The notes: generated from the sequence alone by a model not told the origin. Positions 7,317 through 14,878 are shown, counted from the first letter of the stretch. The stretch: DNA of 33,999 bases from Minisyncoccota bacterium (GCA_023142595.1 JAGLJF010000015.1:1-33999), one strand, 5' to 3'. A program made the numbers and translations.

Positions 7317-7394
7317 GTTAGGACCAAGAGCAAGGGTCGAATCTAAGCATATTGTCCTCTTGATTGGTCCTTTGCTTGTTCGACCCTTTCTAAC
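7317..7394 (-). ncRNA. Candidate structured RNA with pseudoknot-like pairing
   Basis: Bounded by GTTAG/CTAAC, the segment contains block A (7321-7330) complementary to A' (7357-7370, with a 2-nt bulge) and block B (7332-7341) perfectly complementary to B' (7379-7388, 10 bp). The order A-B-A'-B' means that the two helices either form an H-type pseudoknot or are alternative folds. The transcribed strand is not certain; minus is assumed from the neighbours. TATAAT-like sequence occurs on the plus strand at 7396-7401, so the opposite strand is also possible. Confidence 0.4.
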
Positions 7395-7424
7395 TATAAT
7401 ACAACCCAAATCACGATTTTATTT

Positions 7425-7456
7425 CAAAATAAAACCCCCTTATTTTTGGAGTTTTA
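7425..7456 (-). terminator. Terminator after the anti-sigma gene
   Basis: The minus strand reads AAAACTCC aaaaataag GGGGTTTT followed by ATTTT. The stem is 8 bp with one G-U pair and lies 30 nt after the stop of the 290-aa gene. Confidence 0.75.
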
Positions 7457-7485
7457 TTAATTAATATTCTTTTTTAATAATAATT

Positions 7486-8358
7486 TTATTTCGTCGCGCA
7501 ACTATCAAAACATCTTCTACGGTATTCATTAAGCTCAAAACATTCATCCATACATTTTTTCATTTCCTTATTTTCAATTATAAATCCGTTATTTATCTGA
7601 CATAAATCATTACAACCGCTCTTTTGTCCTCTGCGAATTCCACGACCGATCATTGGCATATCAGTTTCATTAACAATTCTAATTCGACCTGCTATAAAAA
7701 TATCTTCTTTTCTTTCTCCAATTGCAATAATAAATTGATTCTTTTCTAATTTCAATTTTTCTTCAAACTTTAAATTTTTTAAATCAACTTTCTGCAAGCC
7801 ACTTGGGATTTCCATAACAATATAATCATCACTAATTTCAAATATTTTTCCTGATATTCCATTTCGATGTAAGCCTACTGCACGGTTCAAAAATGGTTTC
7901 AAAACTACTCCCGACAATCCATCGCTAAAAGCTTGTTGTTCAATTTTTTCAGATACATCCGTGTAAGCAAGTACTATTCCAGCAAGCATAACTGTTGCAA
8001 CTAAACTTACTGCAAAATATTTAAAAGGTTTTTTATAGGAAAAATCTGCTTTCATCATCAAATAACCCGCCAAAAATAAAAAGAAAATAAAACCAATAAC
8101 CAATAAATAAGGGAATGACTCCAAAAAAGCCGCTATTCCACTAGTACCAAAACCTAAATACTCAAGATTACCTGTTGATTTTAGATAAAACAAAACTAAA
8201 TTAAAAAACAAAACAGATAAAATGACACTTAAAATAAAAGCGCTTTCTAATCCCAATTTTTCAGCAAGAAAAAGATACTTTGAACGCAACCTAACTTTTC
8301 CGCTTTTAATTTCGGACATAACCTTGTTCTCTAGTTTTTTTGAATCTTTATTTTCCAT
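7486..8358 (-). CDS. Putative membrane anti-sigma factor with three C-terminal CX3C motifs
   Basis: The N-terminal cytoplasmic part (about 35 aa, KLENKVMSEIKSGKVRLRSKYLFLAEKLG) is followed by three membrane segments (about residues 39-60, 82-102 and 112-131) and an external domain of about 155 aa. The C-terminus has CNDLC, CMDEC and CFDSC, three CX3C motifs, which suggests disulfide or metal binding. Its ATG overlaps the end of the ECF sigma gene by 11 nt and is preceded by a good Shine-Dalgarno site (AAAGGAG), which indicates translational coupling. The anti-sigma role is inferred from this pairing and topology. The sequence itself matches a type common in CPR genomes that I cannot name as a formal family. 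Confidence 0.7.
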   Translation of the reverse strand: MENKDSKKLENKVMSEIKSGKVRLRSKYLFLAEKLGLESAFILSVILSVLFFNLVLFYLKSTGNLEYLGFGTSGIAAFLESFPYLLVIGFIFFLFLAGYLMMKADFSYKKPFKYFAVSLVATVMLAGIVLAYTDVSEKIEQQAFSDGLSGVVLKPFLNRAVGLHRNGISGKIFEISDDYIVMEIPSGLQKVDLKNLKFEEKLKLEKNQFIIAIGERKEDIFIAGRIRIVNETDMPMIGRGIRRGQKSGCNDLCQINNGFIIENKEMKKCMDECFELNEYRRRCFDSCATK

Positions 8359-8911
8359 ATATTTCTCCTTTCTTTAATTCTTCTTTAATCATTTTTTTTC
8401 CTCTTGAAATGAGCGTCCCTACGCTGCTTGTTGGAATTCTCAAAATATCACTAATTTCCTCATATGATTTTTGTTCAAAATAGAACAAAATCAACGGCTC
8501 CTGATATTTTTTCTTAATATTTTTCAACAATTTTTCCACACTATCTTTCAAAATTTTTTTATCAACATCGCCACCAATATCTATCTTTTCGTCGATTATC
8601 ATATATTCAACTTCATCCAGGGAAATTCTCTCTTTAGAATATTTCTTCAAATGATTCAAGGCCTCATTATGCGCAATTCTGTATATCCATGAAGAAAATT
8701 TTTTATTAATATTAAATCCATAAAGATTTTTATATACCTTTATGAAAACAACCTGAAGAACATCTTCAAGCTCATCTGGATCGTAAATAAATTTACGAAG
8801 ATAATGAGTCAGTTTTTGATTATAGCGTCGAATAATTTCGCTATATTGTTCTTGATTATTCTTCCTTATTATCTCGACTAGTTGTTCATCAGATAAATCT
8901 ATTGATTTCAT
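8348..8911 (-). CDS. ECF-type RNA polymerase sigma factor
   Basis: Sigma region 2 is visible as YSEIIRRYNQKLTHYLRKFIYDPDELEDVLQVVFIKVYKNLYGFN...FSSWIYRIAHNEALNHLKK, and region 4 as YQEPLILFYFEQKSYEEISDILRIPTSSVGTLISRGKKMIKEEL. The length (187 aa from the ATG at 8911) is normal for a group IV (ECF) sigma. The ORF-track start at 8947 would place translation inside a strong promoter, so MKSIDLSDEQL is the better start. The mRNA looks leaderless or nearly so: the -10 ends 7 nt before the ATG. It overlaps the anti-sigma gene by 11 nt. Confidence 0.92.
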   Translation of the reverse strand: MKSIDLSDEQLVEIIRKNNQEQYSEIIRRYNQKLTHYLRKFIYDPDELEDVLQVVFIKVYKNLYGFNINKKFSSWIYRIAHNEALNHLKKYSKERISLDEVEYMIIDEKIDIGGDVDKKILKDSVEKLLKNIKKKYQEPLILFYFEQKSYEEISDILRIPTSSVGTLISRGKKMIKEELKKGEIYGK

Positions 8912-8918
8912 ATTTATA

Positions 8919-8947
8919 ATTATACCAGTATACTTATTACAATTCAA
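8919..8947 (-). promoter_or_regulatory. Promoter of the sigma/anti-sigma operon, leaderless
   Basis: The minus strand has -35 TTGAAT (8942-8947), a 17-nt spacer and -10 TATAAT (8919-8924) with TG two bases upstream. The expected start point is at or within about 2 nt of the ATG at 8911. Confidence 0.8.
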
Positions 8948-9001
8948 CTATGAATTTTATTTCAAATCCATAACAAATCTGTTTAAAGAATTGAGTATTT
9001 A

Positions 9002-9838
9002 TTAATTTGAATTAAAAATCAAATCACCATTTTTGTCTATTCTAAAAATTTCAATATTCATATTTTTGAGACGATTCATAAGTTCTTCGGCTGGATGACC
9101 ATAGCTATTTTTTCCAACAGGAATAACTGCTTTTTGAGGATTAACCTTCATTAAAAATTCGTTTGAAGTTGCATTTTTGCTTCCGTGATGTGCAATTTTG
9201 AGAATTCTTGTTTTAATATTAATATTTTTTTCAATCAATTCATTCTCGACATCAAATCCCGCATCTCCTGTTAATAAATAGGAATTGTTTTCAGTATCAA
9301 CTCGAAGAACAATTGAAGATTCATTATCGTCTTTCACTCTCTGATTATTTAAATTATTAAAAGGATATAAAATTTTAATATCTATATCATTTATTTTTAT
9401 CATCTGTCCAAACTCCGCATATTTAATTGGAATATTTTTCTCCTTAATTAATTTGTCCCATTCTTTGCAAATTGCAGTTTCACAAACAATTCCCGTTTCC
9501 AAAATTTGACCTACTTCGTAAAATTTTAAAACCTCCACTAATCCACCCATATGATCCTTGTCAGGATGAGTCATAATCACAAGTTCAATTTTACGATCAA
9601 GTAGCGGCATATATTTTCCAAGTTTATCTAAAATTACATTACCATCTCCCCCATCAATCAAAATTTGTATATTATTCCCAGCGTCAATCATTGCTGAATC
9701 CCCTTGCCCAACATCAAAAAATATAATTTTTGAGTTTTTAGTCGTGTCTTGATTATCAAAAGAAAACACCAAAAAAACATCCAATATAAAAAATATAGCA
9801 AAGATTATAAATAATATGTTTTTAAACTTAATTGACAT
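9002..9838 (-). CDS. ComEC-type metallo-beta-lactamase domain protein, membrane-anchored
   Basis: It has an N-terminal hydrophobic anchor (about residues 8-27) followed by a complete MBL domain of the ComEC/Rec2 class: FFDVGQGDSAMID, ILIDGGDG, the metal site THPDKDHMGG, LLTGDAGFDVE, and IAHHGSKNATS near the C-terminus. In most bacteria this domain is fused to the ComEC channel; here it is a separate 278-aa gene directly after the channel gene (156 nt gap, same strand). It is likely an extracellular nuclease that degrades the non-entering DNA strand during uptake, by homology to ComEC. It could also be a free-standing MBL hydrolase. Confidence 0.88.
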   Translation of the reverse strand: MSIKFKNILFIIFAIFFILDVFLVFSFDNQDTTKNSKIIFFDVGQGDSAMIDAGNNIQILIDGGDGNVILDKLGKYMPLLDRKIELVIMTHPDKDHMGGLVEVLKFYEVGQILETGIVCETAICKEWDKLIKEKNIPIKYAEFGQMIKINDIDIKILYPFNNLNNQRVKDDNESSIVLRVDTENNSYLLTGDAGFDVENELIEKNINIKTRILKIAHHGSKNATSNEFLMKVNPQKAVIPVGKNSYGHPAEELMNRLKNMNIEIFRIDKNGDLIFNSN

Positions 9839-9994
9839 TTTTAATTCTTATTTATAATTCAATTTCTTCAATAAACAAATCACAAGATATAGCCTCTTTG
9901 AAATATAGAAAATTTTGAAATGTTTTGGTCACAATAAAATAAACATTACTATCTTAATAATCCCGTTTTATGAATTTCGATATTGCATAATTTT

Positions 9995-11557
9995 TTATCT
10001 GAACTTATTTTTTATATTTTTTAAGTTCAATAAAATAATCAAAACTCCATAATAAACCACTCCAAATAAAACGCTGACATTCTCAAAACTAAAAAATCCA
10101 ATTTCAAATCCTGCGAAAATTTTAATGACATAGAGCTGAAAAAATAAAACCAACCAAACCGGAATTGCTATTATTTGTCCGAATAATAAATTCACAAATC
10201 CTGCCATAATCGAAATAATCCCACCAATCATAACAATCGGCACAAAAGGTAGAATCATAACATTTGTAAAAACAGAAAAAACAGAAAATTGACCAAAACT
10301 ACTAATTATAACTGGCAAAGTGGCAATTTGCGCTGAAATGGTAATCAAGAAAATGGTTTTGATTTTCAAATAATCGGGATATTTTTTAAAGATAGAATCA
10401 AGTTTTGGATATATATAAATTATACCAAGCACAGCCAGAAACGAAAGTTGAAATCCTGTGTCATATCGTAATAAATTTGGATTATGTAAAAGCATTAAAG
10501 AGCCAGCAAAAATAATTGCGATCCCTGCGCTTGAAAGTCTACCGACTCTTACTGCTAATAAAATCATCACACTCATCACAGATGCCCGAACAGCCGAGGG
10601 AGGAAATCCAACTAGTGTCACATAAAATCCAATTCCAATTACAGCAAGATAAAAAGCAGAACTACGATTTAATCCAATGGCAAGTAATAAAAACATAATC
10701 AGAACCCCAATAATTGTCATATGAAGACCTGAAATTGCAATGATATGTCGCGTACCAGTTCGATTAAAACTTTCCAGAGTTTCGTCACTTAAATCAGATT
10801 TTTCACCCAAAACCATCGCATTTATAATTCCCGCTTGTGGTTGCGAAAATATTTTTTTGACAATCTCACTCGCGCTTTTTCTATAACTTGCAATTTTTAT
10901 ATAAATATCCTCATCAGATTTTTTTAACAGCTCAACTTTTGGATAATATTCAACAAAAAATATTCCCTGAGCAAACAAATAATTCTTATATTCAAATCCA
11001 TCAAAATCTTCAGGAATATTCAACTTGCCCTTAAAACTAATTTTATCTCCCATATTATACTTTGGATATCTTTCCAGATAAATAATAATGCTACCAGACT
11101 CAAGTGATCTATTCTTTAAATTATCTGAACTAATTTCACCTAATAAAATTTTTTGTTTACCATTTTTGATTTCAGGAGATTGTAATATTTTTCCTCTTAG
11201 TAAAATTTTTTGCTCGTTTAGACTTTCAATTAACGCAATCTCATTTGTACTGAGTTTATTACTTTCAACTCTAATAAAACCGAAAGAAAAAAAGGTGGTG
11301 AATATTAAAAAGAATATCAGAAAGTTTTTATTGTCAGGCGATGCCGAGTCATTCTCTTTAACCCCCCAACCCCCCTTGTCAGGGGGGACTTTTAAATTAT
11401 TAGGAGAAAAAATTTTTCCTCCAAATAAAAAAATAAGCGGGATACAAAATCCCACAATTAAAAACAAAATCCAAACCTGAATTGAAGCAAAAGATCCGAT
11501 TGCAATACCAAAAATAAAAGAAAGGCAGCTCAACAAAAAATATTTTGATTTAGTCAT
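9995..11557 (-). CDS. comEC: ComEC/Rec2-family DNA-uptake channel (competence domain only)
   Basis: The 520-aa polytopic protein has two N-terminal helices, a soluble OB/DUF4131-like part (LIESLNEQKILLRGKILQSPE...GDKISFKGKLNIPEDFDGFEYKNYLFAQGIFF) and the competence domain. The domain has AMVLGEKSDLSDETLESFNRTGTRHIIAISGLHMTIIG, the hallmark segment, then GFPPSAVRASVM and about eight more membrane helices. It lacks the C-terminal MBL domain, which is the next gene. Residues 56-67 (KVPPDKGGWGVK) are encoded by a C-rich palindromic repeat that also occurs at 26504-26533. The repeat sits in frame in the loop after the second helix, so the reading frame survived an apparent repeat insertion. Confidence 0.93.
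   Translation of the reverse strand: MTKSKYFLLSCLSFIFGIAIGSFASIQVWILFLIVGFCIPLIFLFGGKIFSPNNLKVPPDKGGWGVKENDSASPDNKNFLIFFLIFTTFFSFGFIRVESNKLSTNEIALIESLNEQKILLRGKILQSPEIKNGKQKILLGEISSDNLKNRSLESGSIIIYLERYPKYNMGDKISFKGKLNIPEDFDGFEYKNYLFAQGIFFVEYYPKVELLKKSDEDIYIKIASYRKSASEIVKKIFSQPQAGIINAMVLGEKSDLSDETLESFNRTGTRHIIAISGLHMTIIGVLIMFLLLAIGLNRSSAFYLAVIGIGFYVTLVGFPPSAVRASVMSVMILLAVRVGRLSSAGIAIIFAGSLMLLHNPNLLRYDTGFQLSFLAVLGIIYIYPKLDSIFKKYPDYLKIKTIFLITISAQIATLPVIISSFGQFSVFSVFTNVMILPFVPIVMIGGIISIMAGFVNLLFGQIIAIPVWLVLFFQLYVIKIFAGFEIGFFSFENVSVLFGVVYYGVLIILLNLKNIKNKFR
11359..11390. repeat. C-rich palindromic repeat inside comEC
   Basis: The plus strand has CCCCCCaaCCCCCCttgtcaGGGGGG. The core CCCCCTTGTCAGGGGG is identical to the copy at 26504-26533, with a similar preceding CCCCC block. 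It is translated in frame as part of ComEC. Confidence 0.75.
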
Positions 11558-11578
11558 AATTTATAATTAATATAAATA

Positions 11579-11606
11579 TTGACTTATTAAGATAATTGTC
11601 TATACT
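11579..11606 (+). promoter_or_regulatory. Promoter of the small divergent gene
   Basis: The plus strand has TTGACT (11579-11584), a 16-nt spacer and TATACT (11601-11606). The predicted start point near 11613 is followed at once by AGGAG (11616-11620). Confidence 0.7.
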
Positions 11607-11625
11607 ATTATTAATAGGAGATGAT

Positions 11626-11871
11626 ATTATAAATAATATTAAAAAAAGAGATAAGGCAAGAGTTCGGAAACCAAAAGCAAAAAATTTTATTAATTGGTTT
11701 TTTTCATTATTTAGAAAAGACCAACGCCTAAAATATTTTGACAAAAACCAAATCTACGAAGTTGAAGAGGTATCTGCTAATCATATTTGGGTAAAAAATG
11801 ACCAGCTTTTAAAAGTACATTTTCTTGACAATGATCCATGCATTAAAATCACTAAAAAAGGTTCGGAATGA
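11626..11871 (+). CDS. Small basic protein of unknown function, probable non-ATG start
   Basis: The unrecognised product is about 81 aa with a basic N-terminus (IKKRDKARVRKPKAKNFINWFFSLFRKDQRLKYF) and a small beta-looking C-terminus (NQIYEVEEVSANHIWVKNDQLLKVHFLDNDPCIKITKK). The ORF-track start is a TTG at 11596, but this lies inside the promoter. The Shine-Dalgarno AGGAG at 11616-11620 points to an in-frame ATT at 11626. The only nearby ATG (11621) is out of frame and meets a stop after three codons. No other Met occurs in the ORF. It is one of few plus-strand genes here, with its own promoter and terminator, divergent from comEC. A sequence error near the start is an alternative. Confidence 0.6.
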   Translation: MINNIKKRDKARVRKPKAKNFINWFFSLFRKDQRLKYFDKNQIYEVEEVSANHIWVKNDQLLKVHFLDNDPCIKITKKGSE

Positions 11872-11895
11872 TTATTTATAATTATTCCTTTTTTA
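11865..11895 (+). terminator. Terminator overlapping the stop codon of the small basic gene
   Basis: GGAATgattatttataattATTCC followed by TTTTTT. The stop codon TGA (11869-11871) lies within the 5' arm. On the other strand it could also serve the converging yggU operon. Confidence 0.65.
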
Positions 11896-11897
11896 TT

Positions 11898-12170
11898 TCA
11901 AAATAAAATCTCAATTATTTTTTCACTCTTCTTTTCACCTTTTATTATTTCAACTTTACTCTTTCCAATTTTCAACTCCTTTGCCAATAATTTCACAAGT
12001 TCCTTGTTTGCTTTTCCATCAACAGGAATAGCAGTCAAATAAATTTTCAAAAAAGGCAAATCATCTTCGCCATTCTTTTTCTTAAAATTCAAACCTAATT
12101 TATGCAAGCTTTCTAAGCCCACAACCTCATTTCTTGATGATCTAGTTATGACCTTACACTTAATTTTCAT
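11898..12170 (-). CDS. yggU: DUF167 / YggU-family protein
   Basis: The 90-aa protein has the family pattern: KCKVITRSSRNEVVG at the N-terminus, then LKIYLTAIPVDGKANKELVKLLAKELKIGKSKVEIIKGEKKSEKIIEI. The A-x-PVDGKANxxL motif and the S-x-VxIxxGxxSxxKxI segment are diagnostic of UPF0235. The biochemical role is unknown. It lies 31 nt after nrdG and probably shares its transcript. It converges with the small plus-strand gene. Confidence 0.92.
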   Translation of the reverse strand: MKIKCKVITRSSRNEVVGLESLHKLGLNFKKKNGEDDLPFLKIYLTAIPVDGKANKELVKLLAKELKIGKSKVEIIKGEKKSEKIIEILF

Positions 12171-12201
12171 AAAATTTGAAAAAATATTTTAATTTCAAAA
12201 A

Positions 12202-12924
12202 CTAACCAACCATCACCACATTATCACAAACCTTTTTCATTTTCTCTGTTATCTTTTTTAAATAATTTTCATCATACGGCACGACATTTCCAAAATCTTT
12301 ATGAAGTGTTTTTTCTGACTTGAAATTCTGGATTGAATATCGATATAATTTTGAAAATATTTCTGGATTTATGTTATTTATCCAATCTATAATTTTATCA
12401 AAATCATCAGAAGTAACATATCCAGGAACAATTGTAGTTCGAAGCTCGAGATCCCCTCTGCTTTGTGTAATCATATCTATACTTTGTTCAATATTTTTTA
12501 TAATATCTTCTTTCTTCGTCATAATTCCATATTTTTCTGGAATCGTTTTTATATCTATCGCCCAATAGTCAATCAAATCTTCGTTCAATAAATTTTTCAC
12601 AACATTCGAGTGAGACGCGTTGGTGTCAAGCTTTATCAAAAATCCCATCTCTTTTATTTTTTTGATAAATTCTGTCAAACCAGATTGAAGCGTTGGTTCG
12701 CCTCCTGTAATACAAACCCCATCAAGGCTGCCTTTTCGGTCTTCTAAAAAATCAATAATTTCTTTTTCTTGAAATCCAATTTCATAATCAATCAGTTTTG
12801 GATTTACAATTTCCGCATTATGACAATATGGACAACGAAAATTACAACCAGTGGTAAAAACAGTTGCCGCCACTTTTTCTGGATAATCCAACATTGTAAA
12901 TTTTTGAAATCCGCCTATAAACAT
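12202..12924 (-). CDS. nrdG: Anaerobic ribonucleotide reductase activating protein (radical SAM)
   Basis: The radical SAM motif CNFRCPYC (CxxxCxxC) follows FTTGC near residue 30. The GGEPTLQ motif and the YWAIDIKT strand are typical of the NrdG2/PflA-like activases (about 230-240 aa). The enzyme uses a 4Fe-4S cluster and S-adenosylmethionine to install a glycyl radical on NrdD. It lies 72 nt after nrdD on the same strand. Its expected target, a glycyl-radical loop, is missing from the adjacent NrdD, which makes its substrate here uncertain. Confidence 0.92.
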   Translation of the reverse strand: MFIGGFQKFTMLDYPEKVAATVFTTGCNFRCPYCHNAEIVNPKLIDYEIGFQEKEIIDFLEDRKGSLDGVCITGGEPTLQSGLTEFIKKIKEMGFLIKLDTNASHSNVVKNLLNEDLIDYWAIDIKTIPEKYGIMTKKEDIIKNIEQSIDMITQSRGDLELRTTIVPGYVTSDDFDKIIDWINNINPEIFSKLYRYSIQNFKSEKTLHKDFGNVVPYDENYLKKITEKMKKVCDNVVMVG

Positions 12925-12996
12925 AACTATTATATTAGATTCTCAACATATACAATTTTTAAAATATAATTTCAAAATTTGAAATCAACAATTCTC

Positions 12997-14739
12997 CTAG
13001 TCCTTCATCGTCGCCGTGATAATATCAGGATATTTCTTAACATCTTTTCTCGCCAAGCTATAGGATGTTCCTTCTCCGGGAGTAGCCTCAAGATTAAATA
13101 ATCCCCCTGTTTCTTCTTGATATTTAATCATTTTATCACGCATAAACTCCAAAACCTCTTCAGCAAATTTATTTCCCTTTTTCGTAGCAATGCTTGTTTT
13201 TGTTCCAGTAAAATTTTGCAAAGCTTCGTTCATACCGATAATACCAATTGTTGAAAAATGATTTCCCCAATATTCTCCTCTTTGAAGTTTTATATTTGAA
13301 AGAAAATATTTTGAATATGGATATAAACCTTTTTCTGTAAAACTTTCCAAATTCTTTCTCTTGATCTCAAGACTTTCCTTAGCAAGATCCATATTTCTTC
13401 CCAAACGATTATAAAACTCTTTCTTAGTTTTTGACAAATATCCGATTCTTGGTAAATTAATCGTAACTACTCCGATTGATCCTGTGAGCGGATGTGCTCC
13501 AAAAAGACCTCCTCCTCGTTTATAAAGCTCTCTATTATCAAGACGCAATCTGCAACACATTGATCTTGCATCCTCTGGCTTCATATCACTGCCAATATAA
13601 TTTGCAAAATATGGAATACCATATTTTGCAGTCATTTCCCAAATCGGTTCCAAGTTTGGATCATCCCAATTAAAATCTTTGGTAATATTATATGTTGGAA
13701 TTGGAAATGTAAAAACTCGACCGCTTGCATCACCTTCAAGCATCACTTCTGCGAAAGCCTTATTCAAAAGACTAATTTCATTTGTAAAATCTTTATATTG
13801 CTCTTTTTGCGGCACACCTCCGATAATAACATATTCATTCGCAAGTGTAGAGGGAACGACTAAATCCATCGTGATATTTGTAAATGGAGTTTGAAATCCA
13901 ACTCTTGTCGGAACATTCATATTAAACACAAATTCCTGAATAGCCTGTTTTACATCCCTGTATGTCAATTGATCATATTTGATAAACGGCGCTAGAAGAG
14001 TATCAAAACTAGAAAAAGCTTCGGCTCCTGCAGCCTCTCCTTGAAGCGTATAGAAAAAATTCACAACCTGACCCAAAGCAGATCTGAAATGTTTTGGAGG
14101 CTTACTTTCGATTTTTCCAGTCACTCCTCCAAAACCATGAGTTACCAATTCTTTCAAATCCCAACCGCAACAATAAACTGCCAAGAGACCAAGATCGTGA
14201 ATATGGAAATCACCACTATCATGAGATTCTCTTATCTCTGGTGGATAGATTTTTTCAACCCAATATTTTGCAGTTATAATCGATGAAATATGATTATTTA
14301 GCCCTTGCAAAGAAAAAGCCATATTGCTATTTTCTTTCACTCTCCAATCAATTTCTTTCAAATAGTCATCGACCAAATCAGTAGATTTTTTCAAAATATC
14401 CTGACTTTCCCTCATCAACCTATGCTGTTCACGATAAATTATATATGACTTTGCAGTTTCAATATAATTTTCCCTAATTAAAAAACTTTCCACAATATCT
14501 TGAATTTCTTCTACGCTTGGAATTTCAACTTTCAACTTTCCACCACCATTTCTCACTGTAAATCTTTTACTCATTTCACACTCAACTTTTTTTGCAAGAT
14601 CCATAGCATTTCTTTTCGAACCCTCTTCGGTAGCGCTAAAAGCTTTATAGATTGCATTGATGAGCTTGCTCTTCTCGAACTTCACAATTCTTCCATTTCG
14701 CTTTCTTATCTGTTTTATTTTTATTTTTTTCACATTCAT
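12997..14739 (-). CDS. nrdD: Class III (anaerobic) ribonucleoside triphosphate reductase, lacking the C-terminal glycyl-radical region
   Basis: The N-terminal ATP-cone (about residues 10-110, IRKRNGRIVKFEKSKLINAIYKAF...RENYIETAKSYIIYREQHRLMRE) is followed by the catalytic barrel: GDFHIHDLGLLAVYCCGWDL (Cys 190/191), VPTRVGFQTPFTNITMDL, and SMCCRLRLD (Cys 395/396). Typical NrdD is about 700 aa and ends with a CxxC...CxxC zinc ribbon and RVxGY carrying the radical Gly. This one stops at residue 580, shortly after GTSYSLARKDVKKYPDIITA, so roughly 100-130 residues are missing. The 72 nt before nrdG do not code for them in any frame. The rest could be encoded elsewhere, or the enzyme could be inactive or altered. 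Confidence 0.9.
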   Translation of the reverse strand: MNVKKIKIKQIRKRNGRIVKFEKSKLINAIYKAFSATEEGSKRNAMDLAKKVECEMSKRFTVRNGGGKLKVEIPSVEEIQDIVESFLIRENYIETAKSYIIYREQHRLMRESQDILKKSTDLVDDYLKEIDWRVKENSNMAFSLQGLNNHISSIITAKYWVEKIYPPEIRESHDSGDFHIHDLGLLAVYCCGWDLKELVTHGFGGVTGKIESKPPKHFRSALGQVVNFFYTLQGEAAGAEAFSSFDTLLAPFIKYDQLTYRDVKQAIQEFVFNMNVPTRVGFQTPFTNITMDLVVPSTLANEYVIIGGVPQKEQYKDFTNEISLLNKAFAEVMLEGDASGRVFTFPIPTYNITKDFNWDDPNLEPIWEMTAKYGIPYFANYIGSDMKPEDARSMCCRLRLDNRELYKRGGGLFGAHPLTGSIGVVTINLPRIGYLSKTKKEFYNRLGRNMDLAKESLEIKRKNLESFTEKGLYPYSKYFLSNIKLQRGEYWGNHFSTIGIIGMNEALQNFTGTKTSIATKKGNKFAEEVLEFMRDKMIKYQEETGGLFNLEATPGEGTSYSLARKDVKKYPDIITATMKD

Positions 14740-14791
14740 TATAATTTTTTGTTAATCTGTTTAAATGAATTAAGTTTTTTAATACAGACAC

Positions 14792-14805
14792 TATCAAATT
14801 TGATA
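14792..14805. promoter_or_regulatory. Palindrome upstream of nrdD, possible operator
   Basis: TATCAAATTTGATA is a perfect 14-bp palindrome about 55 nt upstream of the nrdD start; a nearby CACCAATATTTTG resembles half of an NrdR box. It could be a repressor site. No binding protein can be assigned from sequence. Confidence 0.3.
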
Positions 14806-14851
14806 ATTGCACCAATATTTTGAAACAACACTTTTCCATTAAAAAAATGCC

Positions 14852-14878
14852 TTTAAAAATAGTTCGGACAACCGCAAC
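14852..14878 (-). terminator. Possible terminator after ftsZ
   Basis: Reading away from ftsZ, the minus strand has GTTgCGG TTGT CCGAAC then TATTTTTA, a six-pair stem with one bulge. It separates ftsZ from nrdD transcription. Confidence 0.5.

Larger units (their letters stand above)
7146..7485 (-). other. Intergenic region with two tandem structured units
   Basis: No ORF is credible here. The region holds a terminator (7425-7456) and two related units in direct orientation. Each unit has a stem (AAGAGG...CCTCTT at 7235-7264; AAGGGTCGAA...TTCGACCCTT at 7332-7388), then CTA plus an AT block, then a conserved ACAAYCCAAA..CA..ATTTTATTTCAA box (about 7275-7303 and 7401-7428). The second unit has an additional GGACCAAGAG/CTCTTgaTTGGTCC pairing that crosses the first stem. 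It lies upstream of the secreted-protein gene, so it may be its leader or separate small transcripts. Confidence 0.5.

Noticed and set aside
7396-7401. Plus-strand promoter (TTGCTT-17-TATAAT) in the structured intergenic region
   Set aside because: It lies inside the pairing blocks and faces the back of the sigma operon with no plus-strand gene. Kept only as a caveat on the strand of the candidate RNA.
12930-13010. Frameshift that would extend NrdD
   Set aside because: The -1 frame reads DDEGLGELLISNFEIIF then stops; it lacks the CxxC and RVxGY motifs, so it does not restore the missing domain.
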